From positions 1 to 33,582 of the forward strand of contig JAILIP010000003.1 of assembly GCA_024695235.1 (NCBI GenBank): a DNA stretch of 33,582 nucleotides. Direction: 5' to 3'. A program made the translations under genes and the position numbers. Source of the DNA: Bacilli bacterium (GTDB lineage Bacteria; Bacillota_I; Bacilli_A; RFN20; CAG-826). The notes beneath the pieces are model-generated. The model worked only from the letters and a program-made list of their open reading frames with translations. It was not told the origin of the DNA and ran no database searches. Within the stretch, counting starts at the first letter, position 1; each line of letters starts with the position of its first letter. Positions 5,844-14,503 of the stretch are shown here, in pieces.

Positions 5844-8800
5844 ATGAACAAAATTTTAACAAAGATTACCGGAGCAGTCTTAGGACTCTCTATGGCAGTC
5901 GGAGTAGGTACAGCCGTTGCTGTTAATGCGAAGGAACCTAGCAGGGTTGAGGCTTCGAGTACAGCTAATTGGGCTGCCAATAATATGGGGTTAGGAAATT
6001 CAGAAGTCACAGGAACAGGTTCATATGACTTCGATGATGATACCAATATTACTATTAGTTTTACTAATGGTGGTACCAATACTGCTTATTATACAGATGG
6101 TGGCGTAAGAATTTATAATGGTGGCACATTTACGATTGCTTCATCTGATGGTAACATCACTGGGATTACCTTAACGTATACGTTAAATTCTGGTGCAACG
6201 ATAAGTGCATCGCCAGCTGGTGGTTTTACTAGTGGCGGCACTACTTGGAGTGGTAATTCAAGCAATGTAGTTTTTACAGCAGGAACTAAAAAACATGTTA
6301 GATTAGCGTCTTTGATTGTTACATATTCTTCCTCTGGCAGTTCCACAGTCGACATAACTAGAGCGATTAGTGGTCCTGCTAATTTGAATAAATCTACATC
6401 AGATACTTCATTCGATATCTCTGGAGATATTACTATTCAAGATGAAAGTCCAGCCACCGGCTACACAGTTTCTTCTAGTGATTCTGCAATTGTTAGTGTC
6501 AGTGGAACAACATTAACCCCAGTAGCCGAAGGTAGTGCAACAATCACTATTTCAAAACCATCTTCATCTTCTGAATCGGGCGGTATTACTACAAATATCA
6601 CCTATACTTCTCATACCTTTACGGTTACAGTTTCTGCTCCTGAACCTGCAGATGCGGTTCAATATAGCAAAAGATATTCGGCAGATACCGATATTAATGG
6701 TGTTGAAATTGATAAAACCGATTTCACAGTTACCATGAACAAAGGAACTGGTGGTAATAATCCAAAGTATTTTACGTCCGGCACCGCTGTAAGAGCATAT
6801 GCTGGTAATACAATTGTTGTTTCTTCTTCAACGAAGAAAATTACATCAATTACACTCACCTTTGGTAGTGGTGACGGTTCTAACACTATAACTTCAAGTC
6901 CGGATGGCTTTACATCTCCTACATGGACTGGTGAGGCTATCGAAGTCACATTTACTATTGGCGGTTCAAGTGGAAACCGTCGCATTTCTGCAGTTCAAGT
7001 TACAACTCAAACTGTAACTCCAGAAATAACCGATTTCTCAATAAGCCCTACTTCATGTGATTTAGGTGTTGGTAAAACTACAACAATTACTGCATCTGTT
7101 ACAGGTATTGGAGCTTTTGATGATTCTGTTTCTTGGGAAATAACTTCAGGTGGATCTTTTGCATCTATTGTAAGTTCAGCTGATACACAATGTACTGTAC
7201 GTGGCGACGCAGCTGGTACAGCGGTATTAACAGCCACTGATGCTGATGGTGATGATTTGACTTGTACTATCACAGTTAAAGCTCTTCAAAACGTTACTGC
7301 TACAATTAATTTTGCTAATGAAAACGAAATTATCGGTGAAAAAGGTTCTGAAATAACAACTTGGGGTAAAGATGAGGCTCGTTACGTAGTTGAGAAAAAC
7401 GAATCAACAACCGGAGTTGGAAATGGAACATATTATTCCAACCCATTGAGAATATATTCAAAACAACTTGTCACAATTTCCGCTGGAGGATACGAAATAG
7501 TTTCTGTTACAATTACTGCTTCCAGTGCTGCTAATGCAAGTAATATTGCTAGTGCAACATGGACTGGCGCAACTGCTACATCTAGCGGTTCAACAGTATC
7601 TGTTGCCCCAACTAGTGGTGCTACTACTTTGACATATTGCAACAGCAGTTCTCGTACTGATACATCATCGATTGATATTGTTTACTACGGACCTGCACCT
7701 AGCAGTATTGCATTAAATTCAATTACACTTAGCGAAAGCGCAACTGGAATCGCACAGGGTGATTCAAAAACCTTGACTGTCGCAACTTTTGATCCTTCAA
7801 ATGCAACTAACAAAGATGTTGTTTGGTCATCAGAAGATACATCAATTGCAACGGTCGATGCATCATCAGGTAAAGTCACTGTTGCTAATAATGCAACTGT
7901 TGGCGATACAGTTGATATTATTTGTACGCCAGATGACACACATGCTTCCGCAGTATCGTGTACTGTTACCGTCCTAACTGCTGTAATTAAAAAGGTTGAT
8001 ATGAATGTGGGCCTTAATAATAGCAAAGACAATAGATTAGAATTAACAACAAGCCAAGGTTTATCTTCATGGCCTGCTGGAGCTATTGTCGTAACATATA
8101 CAAATACGCAGACTCTAACTCTTTCATATAACACTTCTGGTGTTGTTTGGTACTACAACAATTCTGACGACACCAATAATGATGTTGAAATCAACGACAT
8201 TTCTTCATTCACTTTTGAAACAACAATGAAAAGAATGAGATTGTCCTATAATGGTGTTTTAGCTGGAAGAACTTATATTACAGTTTCTGAACCTGTTGCT
8301 GGAATTATAGACGGTACCTATGATGGCGTTAATAGTTTCTATTTAGATGATGAAGGATATGTAACATTACAGTGCCCTACAGGTTATACCTATTTTGGCT
8401 ATTCATCTGATAGCGAAGGTATATTTACTACTTATACAACTGGTGTAATTCGTAGTTCTGGTACCGTTAAGGTACCATACTGGACAGCAGATTCCACTGC
8501 ATCGAATGATACATTAACAGTGTGGTTCTACGCGCAGGAAAATAACCCATCTCAATCTACTTCAATTAATATTAATATTAATATTAATAATCCAACAGGC
8601 TTAGCTGCCGCAAGATCTTATGCTGCATTATTGCAAGAATCTTGTGATGCAGGAACTCACGCAGATGATTGGTCAACATTAGCATCTTCATATAATGAAT
8701 TATCATCTGAAGCCAAAGCTTATTTACATGATGCTTTATACACATTGAATGGTGTTAACGTTATCAAAGATCCAACAACACATAAGGAAGTTGCTATTGG

Positions 8801-9014
8801 TGCTGAAATCTATGACCGCTGTGTTTCTGTCCATGGATTATCAAACTTCATGAATAGAACAGTAGTGCCTCATACAGGTATTTCTACAACAAGCAATGGC
8901 TTATTTGCCAATGTTGGTTCTGAAGCAACAGTCTCAATAATCGTTGTTATCTCAGTTATCTCACTCACTACAATCGGAGCATTTGTCTTCGTTCGTAGAA
9001 GAAAAGAAAACTAA
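5844..9014 (+). CDS. Large anchored surface protein with Ig-like (BIG2) repeats
   Basis: This 1056-residue exported protein starts with a signal peptide (residues 1-~30: basic MNKILTKITG, hydrophobic core, then VNAKE). The body alternates beta-rich sandwich modules (about 40-165, 275-390, 485-615 and 655-755; recurring RxYNGGTFTIxS/RIYSKQLVTISAG and SASPxGF patterns) with BIG2-type domains (about 170-265, 395-480 and 620-710; typical SSDSAIVSVSG...EGSATITI and WSSEDTSIATVDASSGKV). A helical domain (about 915-1010, with AARSYAALLQESCDAG, LSSEAKAYL and NFMNRT) precedes a C-terminal membrane helix (VSIIVVISVISLTTIGAF) and RRRKEN. There is no LPXTG. It likely projects from the cell for adhesion or glycan binding. 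The ribosome site is GGAAAGGGGG. A well-formed promoter and a terminator frame it as a single-gene unit. AT repeats encode NINININ at 8566-8590. Confidence 0.85.
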   Translation: MNKILTKITGAVLGLSMAVGVGTAVAVNAKEPSRVEASSTANWAANNMGLGNSEVTGTGSYDFDDDTNITISFTNGGTNTAYYTDGGVRIYNGGTFTIASSDGNITGITLTYTLNSGATISASPAGGFTSGGTTWSGNSSNVVFTAGTKKHVRLASLIVTYSSSGSSTVDITRAISGPANLNKSTSDTSFDISGDITIQDESPATGYTVSSSDSAIVSVSGTTLTPVAEGSATITISKPSSSSESGGITTNITYTSHTFTVTVSAPEPADAVQYSKRYSADTDINGVEIDKTDFTVTMNKGTGGNNPKYFTSGTAVRAYAGNTIVVSSSTKKITSITLTFGSGDGSNTITSSPDGFTSPTWTGEAIEVTFTIGGSSGNRRISAVQVTTQTVTPEITDFSISPTSCDLGVGKTTTITASVTGIGAFDDSVSWEITSGGSFASIVSSADTQCTVRGDAAGTAVLTATDADGDDLTCTITVKALQNVTATINFANENEIIGEKGSEITTWGKDEARYVVEKNESTTGVGNGTYYSNPLRIYSKQLVTISAGGYEIVSVTITASSAANASNIASATWTGATATSSGSTVSVAPTSGATTLTYCNSSSRTDTSSIDIVYYGPAPSSIALNSITLSESATGIAQGDSKTLTVATFDPSNATNKDVVWSSEDTSIATVDASSGKVTVANNATVGDTVDIICTPDDTHASAVSCTVTVLTAVIKKVDMNVGLNNSKDNRLELTTSQGLSSWPAGAIVVTYTNTQTLTLSYNTSGVVWYYNNSDDTNNDVEINDISSFTFETTMKRMRLSYNGVLAGRTYITVSEPVAGIIDGTYDGVNSFYLDDEGYVTLQCPTGYTYFGYSSDSEGIFTTYTTGVIRSSGTVKVPYWTADSTASNDTLTVWFYAQENNPSQSTSININININNPTGLAAARSYAALLQESCDAGTHADDWSTLASSYNELSSEAKAYLHDALYTLNGVNVIKDPTTHKEVAIGAEIYDRCVSVHGLSNFMNRTVVPHTGISTTSNGLFANVGSEATVSIIVVISVISLTTIGAFVFVRRRKEN

Positions 9015-9047
9015 TAACAAAGTTATTAAGACAATTAATTAAAGGCT

Positions 9048-9083
9048 AAGAGGTAGGAATTAAGTTTCTTACCTCTTTTTTCT
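9048..9083 (+). terminator. Terminator of surface protein gene
   Basis: AAGAGGTA (9048-9055) pairs with TACCTCTT (9070-9077), with T-rich sequence continuing to 9083. Confidence 0.8.
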
Positions 9084-9108
9084 TTTTAAGAAAATGTTAA
9101 AATTAAAT

Positions 9109-9179
9109 GAACTTATATATTTGTCTAGAAGATAAGCAGACATGTCTCTACGGGTGGCTTTACAACCTACTATAAGTTC
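9109..9179 (+). promoter_or_regulatory. Purine-riboswitch-family aptamer (probable guanine class)
   Basis: Three-way junction: P1 GAACTTATA (9109-9117) with TATAAGTTC (9171-9179); P2 GTCT/AGAC (9123-9126/9138-9141); P3 GGGT/ACCT (9152-9155/9165-9168). J2/3 is ATGTCTCTAC (9142-9151), matching the purine consensus AAGUUUCUAC at the key bases, with one change at the non-conserved U48 position. J3/1 has C immediately before UAU, the C74 that marks guanine/hypoxanthine binders. Loops L2 (AAGC, 9134-9137) and L3 (GCTT, 9157-9160) can kiss. The loops are 9 nt or more rather than 7, so it is a divergent member. It precedes guanine deaminase by 19 nt; AGGAGG (9185-9190) follows directly, so control may be translational. 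Confidence 0.8.
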
Positions 9180-9198
9180 TCTTTAGGAGGAACTATTT

Positions 9199-10458
9199 AT
9201 GCTTATCTTAAAAGGAAACATTATCTCCTCTCCAAAATTTGGAGAATTATCAATTGTTGAACACGGATATCTTATCTCTGATGTTGAGGGTAAGATTATC
9301 GGTGTTTTTTCTACTCTTCCAAAAGAATATGATGGAAAAGAAGTTAAAGATTATGGTGATAAACTCATCATGCAATCATTCTCTGATATGCATCTTCACG
9401 CTCCACAATATCCAATGTTAGGAATGGGTATGGATCTTCAACTTATTGATTGGCTTAATACATATACATTCCCAACAGAAGCTAACTTCAAAGATAATGA
9501 CCTTGCTAGAAAGATATATCATCGTCTAGCTTTAGAGCTCATTAAAAATGGTACTACTCGTGTAGCGATGTTCTCTTCTCTTCATAAAGAAGCTACGCTC
9601 ATCCTTATGGATGAACTTGAAAAAGCAGGTGTATGTGGATATGTAGGTAAAGTTAATATGGACCGTAATGGTGGAGTTGACTTAGAAGAAACCACTGAGG
9701 AATCTATTAAGTCTACTAATGAATGGCTTAAAGAATGTAAATTTACTCATGTTAAACCAATCATTACACCTAGATTTACTCCTAGCTGCACTAATGAGCT
9801 TATGGAAGAACTTGGGAAGATAGCAAAAGAACATGATTTACCTATCCAATCTCACTTATCTGAAAATACAGGTGAAATAGCATGGGTTAAAGAACTTCAT
9901 CCTGATTGTAAGGAATATTGGGAAACATATAAGAAATATAACCTTTGGAATGATAAGACCTTAATGGCACATTGTGTCCATTCTTCTTTAAAAGAAAGAA
10001 CTGCTATGAAAGATGCTGGAGTGTATGTTGTTCACTGTGCTGCTTCAAACAATAACCTTATCTCTGGAGTTGCTCCTATTAAGCTTATGAAGAAAGAAGG
10101 ACTTAGAGTTGTTTTAGGTAGTGATATCGCTGGAGGCGATCAACTCTCAATGTTTGATGTAGTTGCATCTACCATTAAAGCAAGTAAAAACCGCGATATT
10201 ATGGACAAATGGGAAAGCGGCTTCCTTTCAGTAGAGGAAGCATATTATCTAGGCACAAGCGCTGCTAATAGCTTCTTTAATGAAAAAGAAGGGTTTGCTA
10301 AAGGAAATAAACTTCATTGTCTAGTACTTGATGATAGTGATTTAGTATCTGTTAGACCACTAAGCGTTAAAGAACGCTTTGAAAGAAGCATGTATCTTAG
10401 AGAAAAAGACGCCATCAAAGCAGTAATCAGTGATGGTAGAATTGTTTATAATATATAA
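9199..10458 (+). CDS. guaD: Guanine deaminase
   Basis: This 419-residue cytoplasmic amidohydrolase converts guanine to xanthine and ammonia. The metal-binding motif HLHAPQYP (H65, H67) is diagnostic of guanine deaminase; also seen are RFTPSC, QSHLSEN (H219, E222), AHCVHSS (H258, H261) and GSDIAGG (D309). The length and the complete metal set are normal. It starts at ATG 9199 after AGGAGG. The purine-type aptamer in its leader is a good functional match: purine sensing controls purine salvage or breakdown. It heads a tightly packed run continuing into plsX and acpP. No xanthine dehydrogenase is nearby, so it probably serves base interconversion or nitrogen release. Confidence 0.93.
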   Translation: MLILKGNIISSPKFGELSIVEHGYLISDVEGKIIGVFSTLPKEYDGKEVKDYGDKLIMQSFSDMHLHAPQYPMLGMGMDLQLIDWLNTYTFPTEANFKDNDLARKIYHRLALELIKNGTTRVAMFSSLHKEATLILMDELEKAGVCGYVGKVNMDRNGGVDLEETTEESIKSTNEWLKECKFTHVKPIITPRFTPSCTNELMEELGKIAKEHDLPIQSHLSENTGEIAWVKELHPDCKEYWETYKKYNLWNDKTLMAHCVHSSLKERTAMKDAGVYVVHCAASNNNLISGVAPIKLMKKEGLRVVLGSDIAGGDQLSMFDVVASTIKASKNRDIMDKWESGFLSVEEAYYLGTSAANSFFNEKEGFAKGNKLHCLVLDDSDLVSVRPLSVKERFERSMYLREKDAIKAVISDGRIVYNI

Positions 10459-10472
10459 AAGGAGTTATTTGT

Positions 10473-10949
10473 ATGAAAAAATCAGTATCTCGTGGAATTA
10501 TATTCGCATTTAGTATTGTGGCACTTGTTGCCCTTCCAATTATTGGTTTGCTTTTGCTCTTCGTAGGAGCATTTGCTGAAGCTTTAGTTGTCGCTATGAC
10601 AGCTGGATATGCATCAGCTGATGGAGCTCTTATTGAAATATTTGTTCCATTTGCCATCATTATCTTTGCTACATGGCCATTCTTATTAGCTGCCACTATC
10701 GTTGGCTTCATTAAGAAAGAAAACAAGGCTCTTGCTATTGTTGCAGGCTCTCTATACGGAGCATGTGCTATTGCAATGTTTGTTGGTGTTATCATGGGCA
10801 TTGTTGTTGGTGCCGGCTTAGATGGTGCAGGATTAACCATCTTCACATCAGTTGTATTTGGATTATCCTTCGTTCTTTGTGCCTGTGGAGCACTTTTTAG
10901 AGGATTCCTCCGCTTACTTAAGAAACCAGAACAAGTTGAAAATGCATAA
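10473..10949 (+). CDS. Small four-helix membrane protein, unknown
   Basis: This 158-residue protein has four hydrophobic segments (about residues 10-35, 55-80, 85-118 and 125-148), a short basic start (MKKSVSRG) and a charged cytoplasmic tail (LRLLKKPEQVENA). I do not recognise a family; it is Ala/Gly/Val-rich, like many small Bacillota membrane proteins. The ribosome site AAAGGAG lies 9 nt before its ATG. It starts 14 nt after guaD and its stop overlaps the plsX start (ATGCATAA), so it is in the same operon. A link to purine uptake or to lipid enzymes cannot be judged from sequence. Confidence 0.75.
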   Translation: MKKSVSRGIIFAFSIVALVALPIIGLLLLFVGAFAEALVVAMTAGYASADGALIEIFVPFAIIIFATWPFLLAATIVGFIKKENKALAIVAGSLYGACAIAMFVGVIMGIVVGAGLDGAGLTIFTSVVFGLSFVLCACGALFRGFLRLLKKPEQVENA

Positions 10950-11919
10950 CATTATCATAGATACACTTGGAAGTGATAAAGGAGCTAGCGCTATCATTGA
11001 TGGCGCTAAGCTTATTTTAGACGAATTCCAAAATGTTAAATTAACTCTTGTTGGAGATGAAGAACTCGTTAAAAAGAGTGGTCTAGATCTTTCAAGAGTG
11101 AAAATCATTCATACAACCGAGACGATTACTAACTACGATAATCCAGTTGAAGCTTTCTATAAGAAACCTAATGTATCTATTTTTAAAGCTTTTGAAGAAG
11201 CTAGTAAGGAAGATAATATCGGACTTATATCCGCTGGTAACAGTGGAGCATTAATGGTATCTGCTATTAGATATCTTCTTGATGAAAAGAAAACTAGACC
11301 ATGCATGGCAGCTATTCTTCCTAATATGGCAGGAGGTTTTACTTGTCTAGTAGATACCGGTGCATCAATTGATTGTAGTTCATCTCAATTAGTAGAATTT
11401 GCTCACCTTGGTAGTGACTTCATGAAATATACATACAAGATAGACGCTCCTCGTGTTGGACTTCTTTCAAATGGAGCAGAACCTACCAAAGGTAATAAAC
11501 TTGTCAAAGAAACCCACAAAATTCTAAATGATGATAAATATATCAACTTTGTTGGAAACATCGAAGGAAACGCCGCTTTAAGCGGAAAATGCGATGTTTT
11601 AGTGTGTGATGGCTTTGCTGGAAACCAAGTTTTGAAGAATTCGGAAGGTATGGCCACCAATTTAATAACCGAAATCGTTAAATATGGAAAGAAATCAGGT
11701 GGAGCAAAAGAAGGCGTTGCTATGGAAATAGTGGCTCACCTCATGCAAACATATGATTTTGAATCCTTGGGGGCAGGCATTATGCTAGGCGCACGTAAGA
11801 TGGTTATGAAATGTCGTGGATCAAGCGGCGCTAAAGCAATTAGAAATGCCGCTCATATCTTAGTGAACATTGCTGAAAATAAAACCATCTATGATGGAGA
11901 AGATAAAAGAGGTAACTAG
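10942..11919 (+). CDS. plsX: Phosphate acyltransferase PlsX
   Basis: This 325-residue enzyme makes acyl-phosphate from acyl-ACP, the first step of the PlsX/PlsY phospholipid route. The start reads MHNIIIDTLGSDKGA, a variant of the family's DAMGGD start. GLISAGNSGALM, ILPNMAGGFTCLVDTGA and CDVLVCDGFAGNQVLK are family hallmarks, and the length is normal. ATG 10942 was chosen over upstream starts because family proteins begin here and because it overlaps the previous stop by 8 nt (translational coupling; no clear ribosome site). acpP starts one base after its stop, the standard plsX-acpP neighbourhood. The altered N-terminal motif (D-T-L-G-S-D) is a mild oddity. Confidence 0.92.
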   Translation: MHNIIIDTLGSDKGASAIIDGAKLILDEFQNVKLTLVGDEELVKKSGLDLSRVKIIHTTETITNYDNPVEAFYKKPNVSIFKAFEEASKEDNIGLISAGNSGALMVSAIRYLLDEKKTRPCMAAILPNMAGGFTCLVDTGASIDCSSSQLVEFAHLGSDFMKYTYKIDAPRVGLLSNGAEPTKGNKLVKETHKILNDDKYINFVGNIEGNAALSGKCDVLVCDGFAGNQVLKNSEGMATNLITEIVKYGKKSGGAKEGVAMEIVAHLMQTYDFESLGAGIMLGARKMVMKCRGSSGAKAIRNAAHILVNIAENKTIYDGEDKRGN

Positions 11920-11920
11920 T

Positions 11921-12148
11921 ATGTACGATAGATTACTTAAACTCATCAAAGAACAAATGCCAGATTTAGATATCTCAAAAGCAAGTGAGAATTCTCGTCT
12001 TGTCGAAGATCTTGGCTTTGATTCAATTGGTCTAATGATGCTTGCGATGTCTTTAGAAGATGAATTTGGAGTTCACTTCAATGAAGTCGTGAGATTTGAA
12101 ACTGTTAAAGATGTCATCTCTTTCTTAGAAAAGAATGCATCTAAATAA
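11921..12148 (+). CDS. acpP: Acyl carrier protein
   Basis: This 75-residue acidic helical protein has the phosphopantetheine site at GFDSIGLMM (Ser35). It carries acyl chains for fatty acid and phospholipid synthesis. The start at 11921 follows AAAGAGG and fits the ACP length; the longer reading frame upstream overlaps plsX and has no ribosome site. It lies one base after plsX and 11 nt before degV. The usual DSL is DSI here, as in several divergent ACPs, so it may serve a dedicated path, but the plsX neighbour favours the housekeeping role. Confidence 0.9.
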   Translation: MYDRLLKLIKEQMPDLDISKASENSRLVEDLGFDSIGLMMLAMSLEDEFGVHFNEVVRFETVKDVISFLEKNASK

Positions 12149-12159
12149 GGAGAAATACT

Positions 12160-13029
12160 ATGTATACATTATTTTTCGATAGTGATTGCGATATCACTCC
12201 TGAAATAGCTAAGCACTATGGAGCAAAGCTCATCTCCATGCCGTATGAAGTTGATGGTAAAGAGATATATCCGTATGTAACTGAAAAGACATATAACGCT
12301 CATGAGTTTTTCTCGATGCTTAGAAGTGGAAAGCTTCCAACTACATCAGCCTTATCTCCAGAAGCATATAGAGAATACTTTGAACCGGAGTTTAAAAAAG
12401 GTAATGATATCCTCTATATTCATTTCTCCGCTGCTATGAGTGCAACATTTAACTCCATTCGTTTACTCATGGAAGTACTTAAAAAAGAATATCCTGAACG
12501 TAAACTTGAAATGATTGATACCAAAGGTATTACATTAGGAAGTTACTCCTTATGTAAACAAATGGGTGAACTATATAAACAAGGTAAATCAATTGAAGAA
12601 ATCAAAGAGTGGGCCAGTATCAATGTTGATAAGACCGCTTTCTATTTCTTTGCTGATAACCTAAAGTTCTTCGCTAAAAGTGGTCGTGTCAGTGGTTTCT
12701 CTGCCTTCATGGGTGGACTTATTGGCATTAAACCAATTATCTACATCTCTGAAGAAGGTAAGATGGTGTCCATTGGCAGAGCCAAAGGAAGAAAAAATGC
12801 ATTACAAAAGATTCTTCAATATGTCATCGACTTAGAAGAAGATATCAAAAAATATCCAGTGGTGGTCGCTCATGGTGATGCTCCTGAACTCGTCAAAGAA
12901 TTCGTTTCAATGATGAAAGCTCAATTTGGTGATGATCTCAATATCGAAGTTATTGACATCAACCCAACAGCAGGCTCTCACTGTGGACCTGATACATTAG
13001 GTGTAACATTCCACGCTAAACATAGATAA
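12160..13029 (+). CDS. DegV family fatty-acid-binding protein (FakB-like)
   Basis: This 289-residue protein has two DegV domains. It opens with FFDSDCDITPE (compare V-x-D-S-x-x-D-L), then PTTSALSP (T61-T62-S63; classical TSQPSP), IHFSAAMSATFNS, DTKGITLGS, and late GRAKGRKNALQK. FakB proteins hold a fatty acid while FakA phosphorylates it, giving acyl-phosphate, the same product as PlsX. The placement after plsX-acpP therefore makes metabolic sense. AAGGAG precedes the ATG. A lone FakA-type C-terminal domain occurs at 21879, but no full FakA is in the window. The altered Gln in TSQP is a point to check for lipid binding. Confidence 0.88.
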   Translation: MYTLFFDSDCDITPEIAKHYGAKLISMPYEVDGKEIYPYVTEKTYNAHEFFSMLRSGKLPTTSALSPEAYREYFEPEFKKGNDILYIHFSAAMSATFNSIRLLMEVLKKEYPERKLEMIDTKGITLGSYSLCKQMGELYKQGKSIEEIKEWASINVDKTAFYFFADNLKFFAKSGRVSGFSAFMGGLIGIKPIIYISEEGKMVSIGRAKGRKNALQKILQYVIDLEEDIKKYPVVVAHGDAPELVKEFVSMMKAQFGDDLNIEVIDINPTAGSHCGPDTLGVTFHAKHR

Positions 13030-13031
13030 AA

Positions 13032-14357
13032 ATGAAAAAAGAAAAAGATCTTCACGCTGAACTAGCGAAAAGAAAATATAAAATACCTAATCCTTTAATC
13101 TACTTCATCTATTGGGCAGTTGATACAACGCACCTATTAGGCGGTAAGTATCACCCGCATATTGTCATTCAAGATGATATCAACAAATGCAAAGGTCCAT
13201 GCTTTTTGATTTGGAATCACCAATCAAGAAGAGATCATGCCTTTTTAACACTTGCCACATACCCTAGAAGACTTTCTATTGTTGCCGAATATGTTTCTTT
13301 CTTTAGAGAGCATCTCCATTGGCCATTTAAAATGATGAAGATACTTCCAAAGAAAGTATTTTGTAATGATTTAGTGGGAGTACGCGCTATGCGCGACATC
13401 ATCAAACAAGGTGGATGCGTTGCTTTCTCTCCAGAGGGTACATCTTCTATCTTTGGAGACAATCAACCTATCGTTCCTGGAACAGGTAGATTCCTCCAAG
13501 TATTCAATATTCCAGTATATTCAATGGCCTTAAAAGGTAGTTATCTCACCAATAACAAAGTTAGCATTGATGATAGAATCGGTCAGGTATTTGGAACGTT
13601 GAAGTTATTATTCACTCCTGAAGACTTAAAGAAAATGTCCGCGGATGAAATAGAAGCAAAAATCAATGAAGAATTCCATCATGATGACTATGAATGGAAT
13701 AAAACCGCTCGTATCAAATATAAAGCTAAAGAAGGTATCACTAAGAACCTCAGTGATATTTGTTACAAATGTCCAAAATGCGGTCATGAATTTGTCATGA
13801 AAGATCATGATAATATCATCGAATGTAGCCACTGTGGTAATGGTGCTACGATGGATGAATACTATGATTTCCATCCATTTGATGACACTTGTATCATCCC
13901 AGAGTCTCCATCGTCTTGGGCACATGAAGAAAGACAAGATATCATCGATGAGATAAGAAAAGATAAAAACTACTCATGGTCATTCCATGTCAAATTAGGT
14001 TATATTCCAAAAGATCATTGGATCAAAAAGACCGATATGTCTGAGATATGTGGTGAAGGAATATATACGATAGACCATCAAGGTGTTCACTTCAAAGGCA
14101 CAAAACTTGGTGAGCCGTTCTCATTTGATGTCGACTATAAAACAGTCCAAACCTATCCGATGAGCATTGACTTAAGTGTCTTCTCCTTATTTGTGAATGA
14201 AGTTGAGTATGATTTCTATCCAGATGATAGGATAGTTGCTAAAGCAATCATGGTCACTGAAGAGATGCATCGACTCCATATCAATAAGTGGAAAAACTTC
14301 CCTTGGTTTGACTATATGTACGAGGGAAAAGAACTTGGAATTGATCTCAAAAAATAA
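13032..14357 (+). CDS. PlsC-like acyltransferase with zinc ribbon
   Basis: This 441-residue protein carries a glycerolipid acyltransferase domain: NHQSRRDH gives H63-x4-D68, and SPEGTSS supplies the glycerol-phosphate-binding EGT (135-137). A four-Cys zinc ribbon follows (CPKC at 247-250, CSHC at 265-268), then an extra domain of about 150 residues. Lysophosphatidate acyltransferases are usually ~240 residues, so the ribbon and tail are additions shared with the paralogue at 18488-19732. It is 2 nt after degV, without a ribosome site (coupled), and is the last gene before a strong terminator. The likely role is the second acyl step of phospholipid synthesis, at the membrane inner face. The role of the ribbon is unknown. 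Confidence 0.82.
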   Translation: MKKEKDLHAELAKRKYKIPNPLIYFIYWAVDTTHLLGGKYHPHIVIQDDINKCKGPCFLIWNHQSRRDHAFLTLATYPRRLSIVAEYVSFFREHLHWPFKMMKILPKKVFCNDLVGVRAMRDIIKQGGCVAFSPEGTSSIFGDNQPIVPGTGRFLQVFNIPVYSMALKGSYLTNNKVSIDDRIGQVFGTLKLLFTPEDLKKMSADEIEAKINEEFHHDDYEWNKTARIKYKAKEGITKNLSDICYKCPKCGHEFVMKDHDNIIECSHCGNGATMDEYYDFHPFDDTCIIPESPSSWAHEERQDIIDEIRKDKNYSWSFHVKLGYIPKDHWIKKTDMSEICGEGIYTIDHQGVHFKGTKLGEPFSFDVDYKTVQTYPMSIDLSVFSLFVNEVEYDFYPDDRIVAKAIMVTEEMHRLHINKWKNFPWFDYMYEGKELGIDLKK

Positions 14358-14372
14358 AAATGCGTCGCAAGA

Positions 14373-14414
14373 TGCAACGCAAAGTGGAACAAAAAAATTG
14401 CGTTGCACTTTTTC
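14373..14414 (+). terminator. Terminator of the guaD-plsX operon
   Basis: TGCAACGCAA (14373-14382) pairs with TTGCGTTGCA (14398-14407), followed by CTTTTT. It sits 15 nt after the acyltransferase stop. Confidence 0.85.
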
Positions 14415-14438
14415 TTATTTAGATTTCTAATATTCATG

Positions 14439-14480
14439 ACTCAAAAATATATTTAATTTTGAGTTCAACAATATTATAAT
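14439..14480 (+). promoter_or_regulatory. Aquaporin promoter with palindromic operator candidate
   Basis: ACTCAAAA (14439-14446) and TTTTGAGT (14457-14464) form an inverted repeat with a 10-nt spacer, immediately before TATAAT at 14475-14480. The palindrome covers where a -35 would be, so it may be an operator. It is too far from any T-run to be a terminator. Confidence 0.45.
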
Positions 14481-14503
14481 TTCTAGCAGAAAGGATTATT
14501 GAA

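Noticed and set aside
7685-8134. Long antisense frames inside the surface protein gene
   Set aside because: They are the reverse of Ser/Thr-rich repeat coding, have no ribosome sites and no recognisable domains.
10852-10941. Upstream start for plsX inside the membrane protein gene
   Set aside because: Family proteins start at the I-x-x-D-x-x-G-x-D motif; ATG 10942 overlaps the previous stop, and the added residues have no match.
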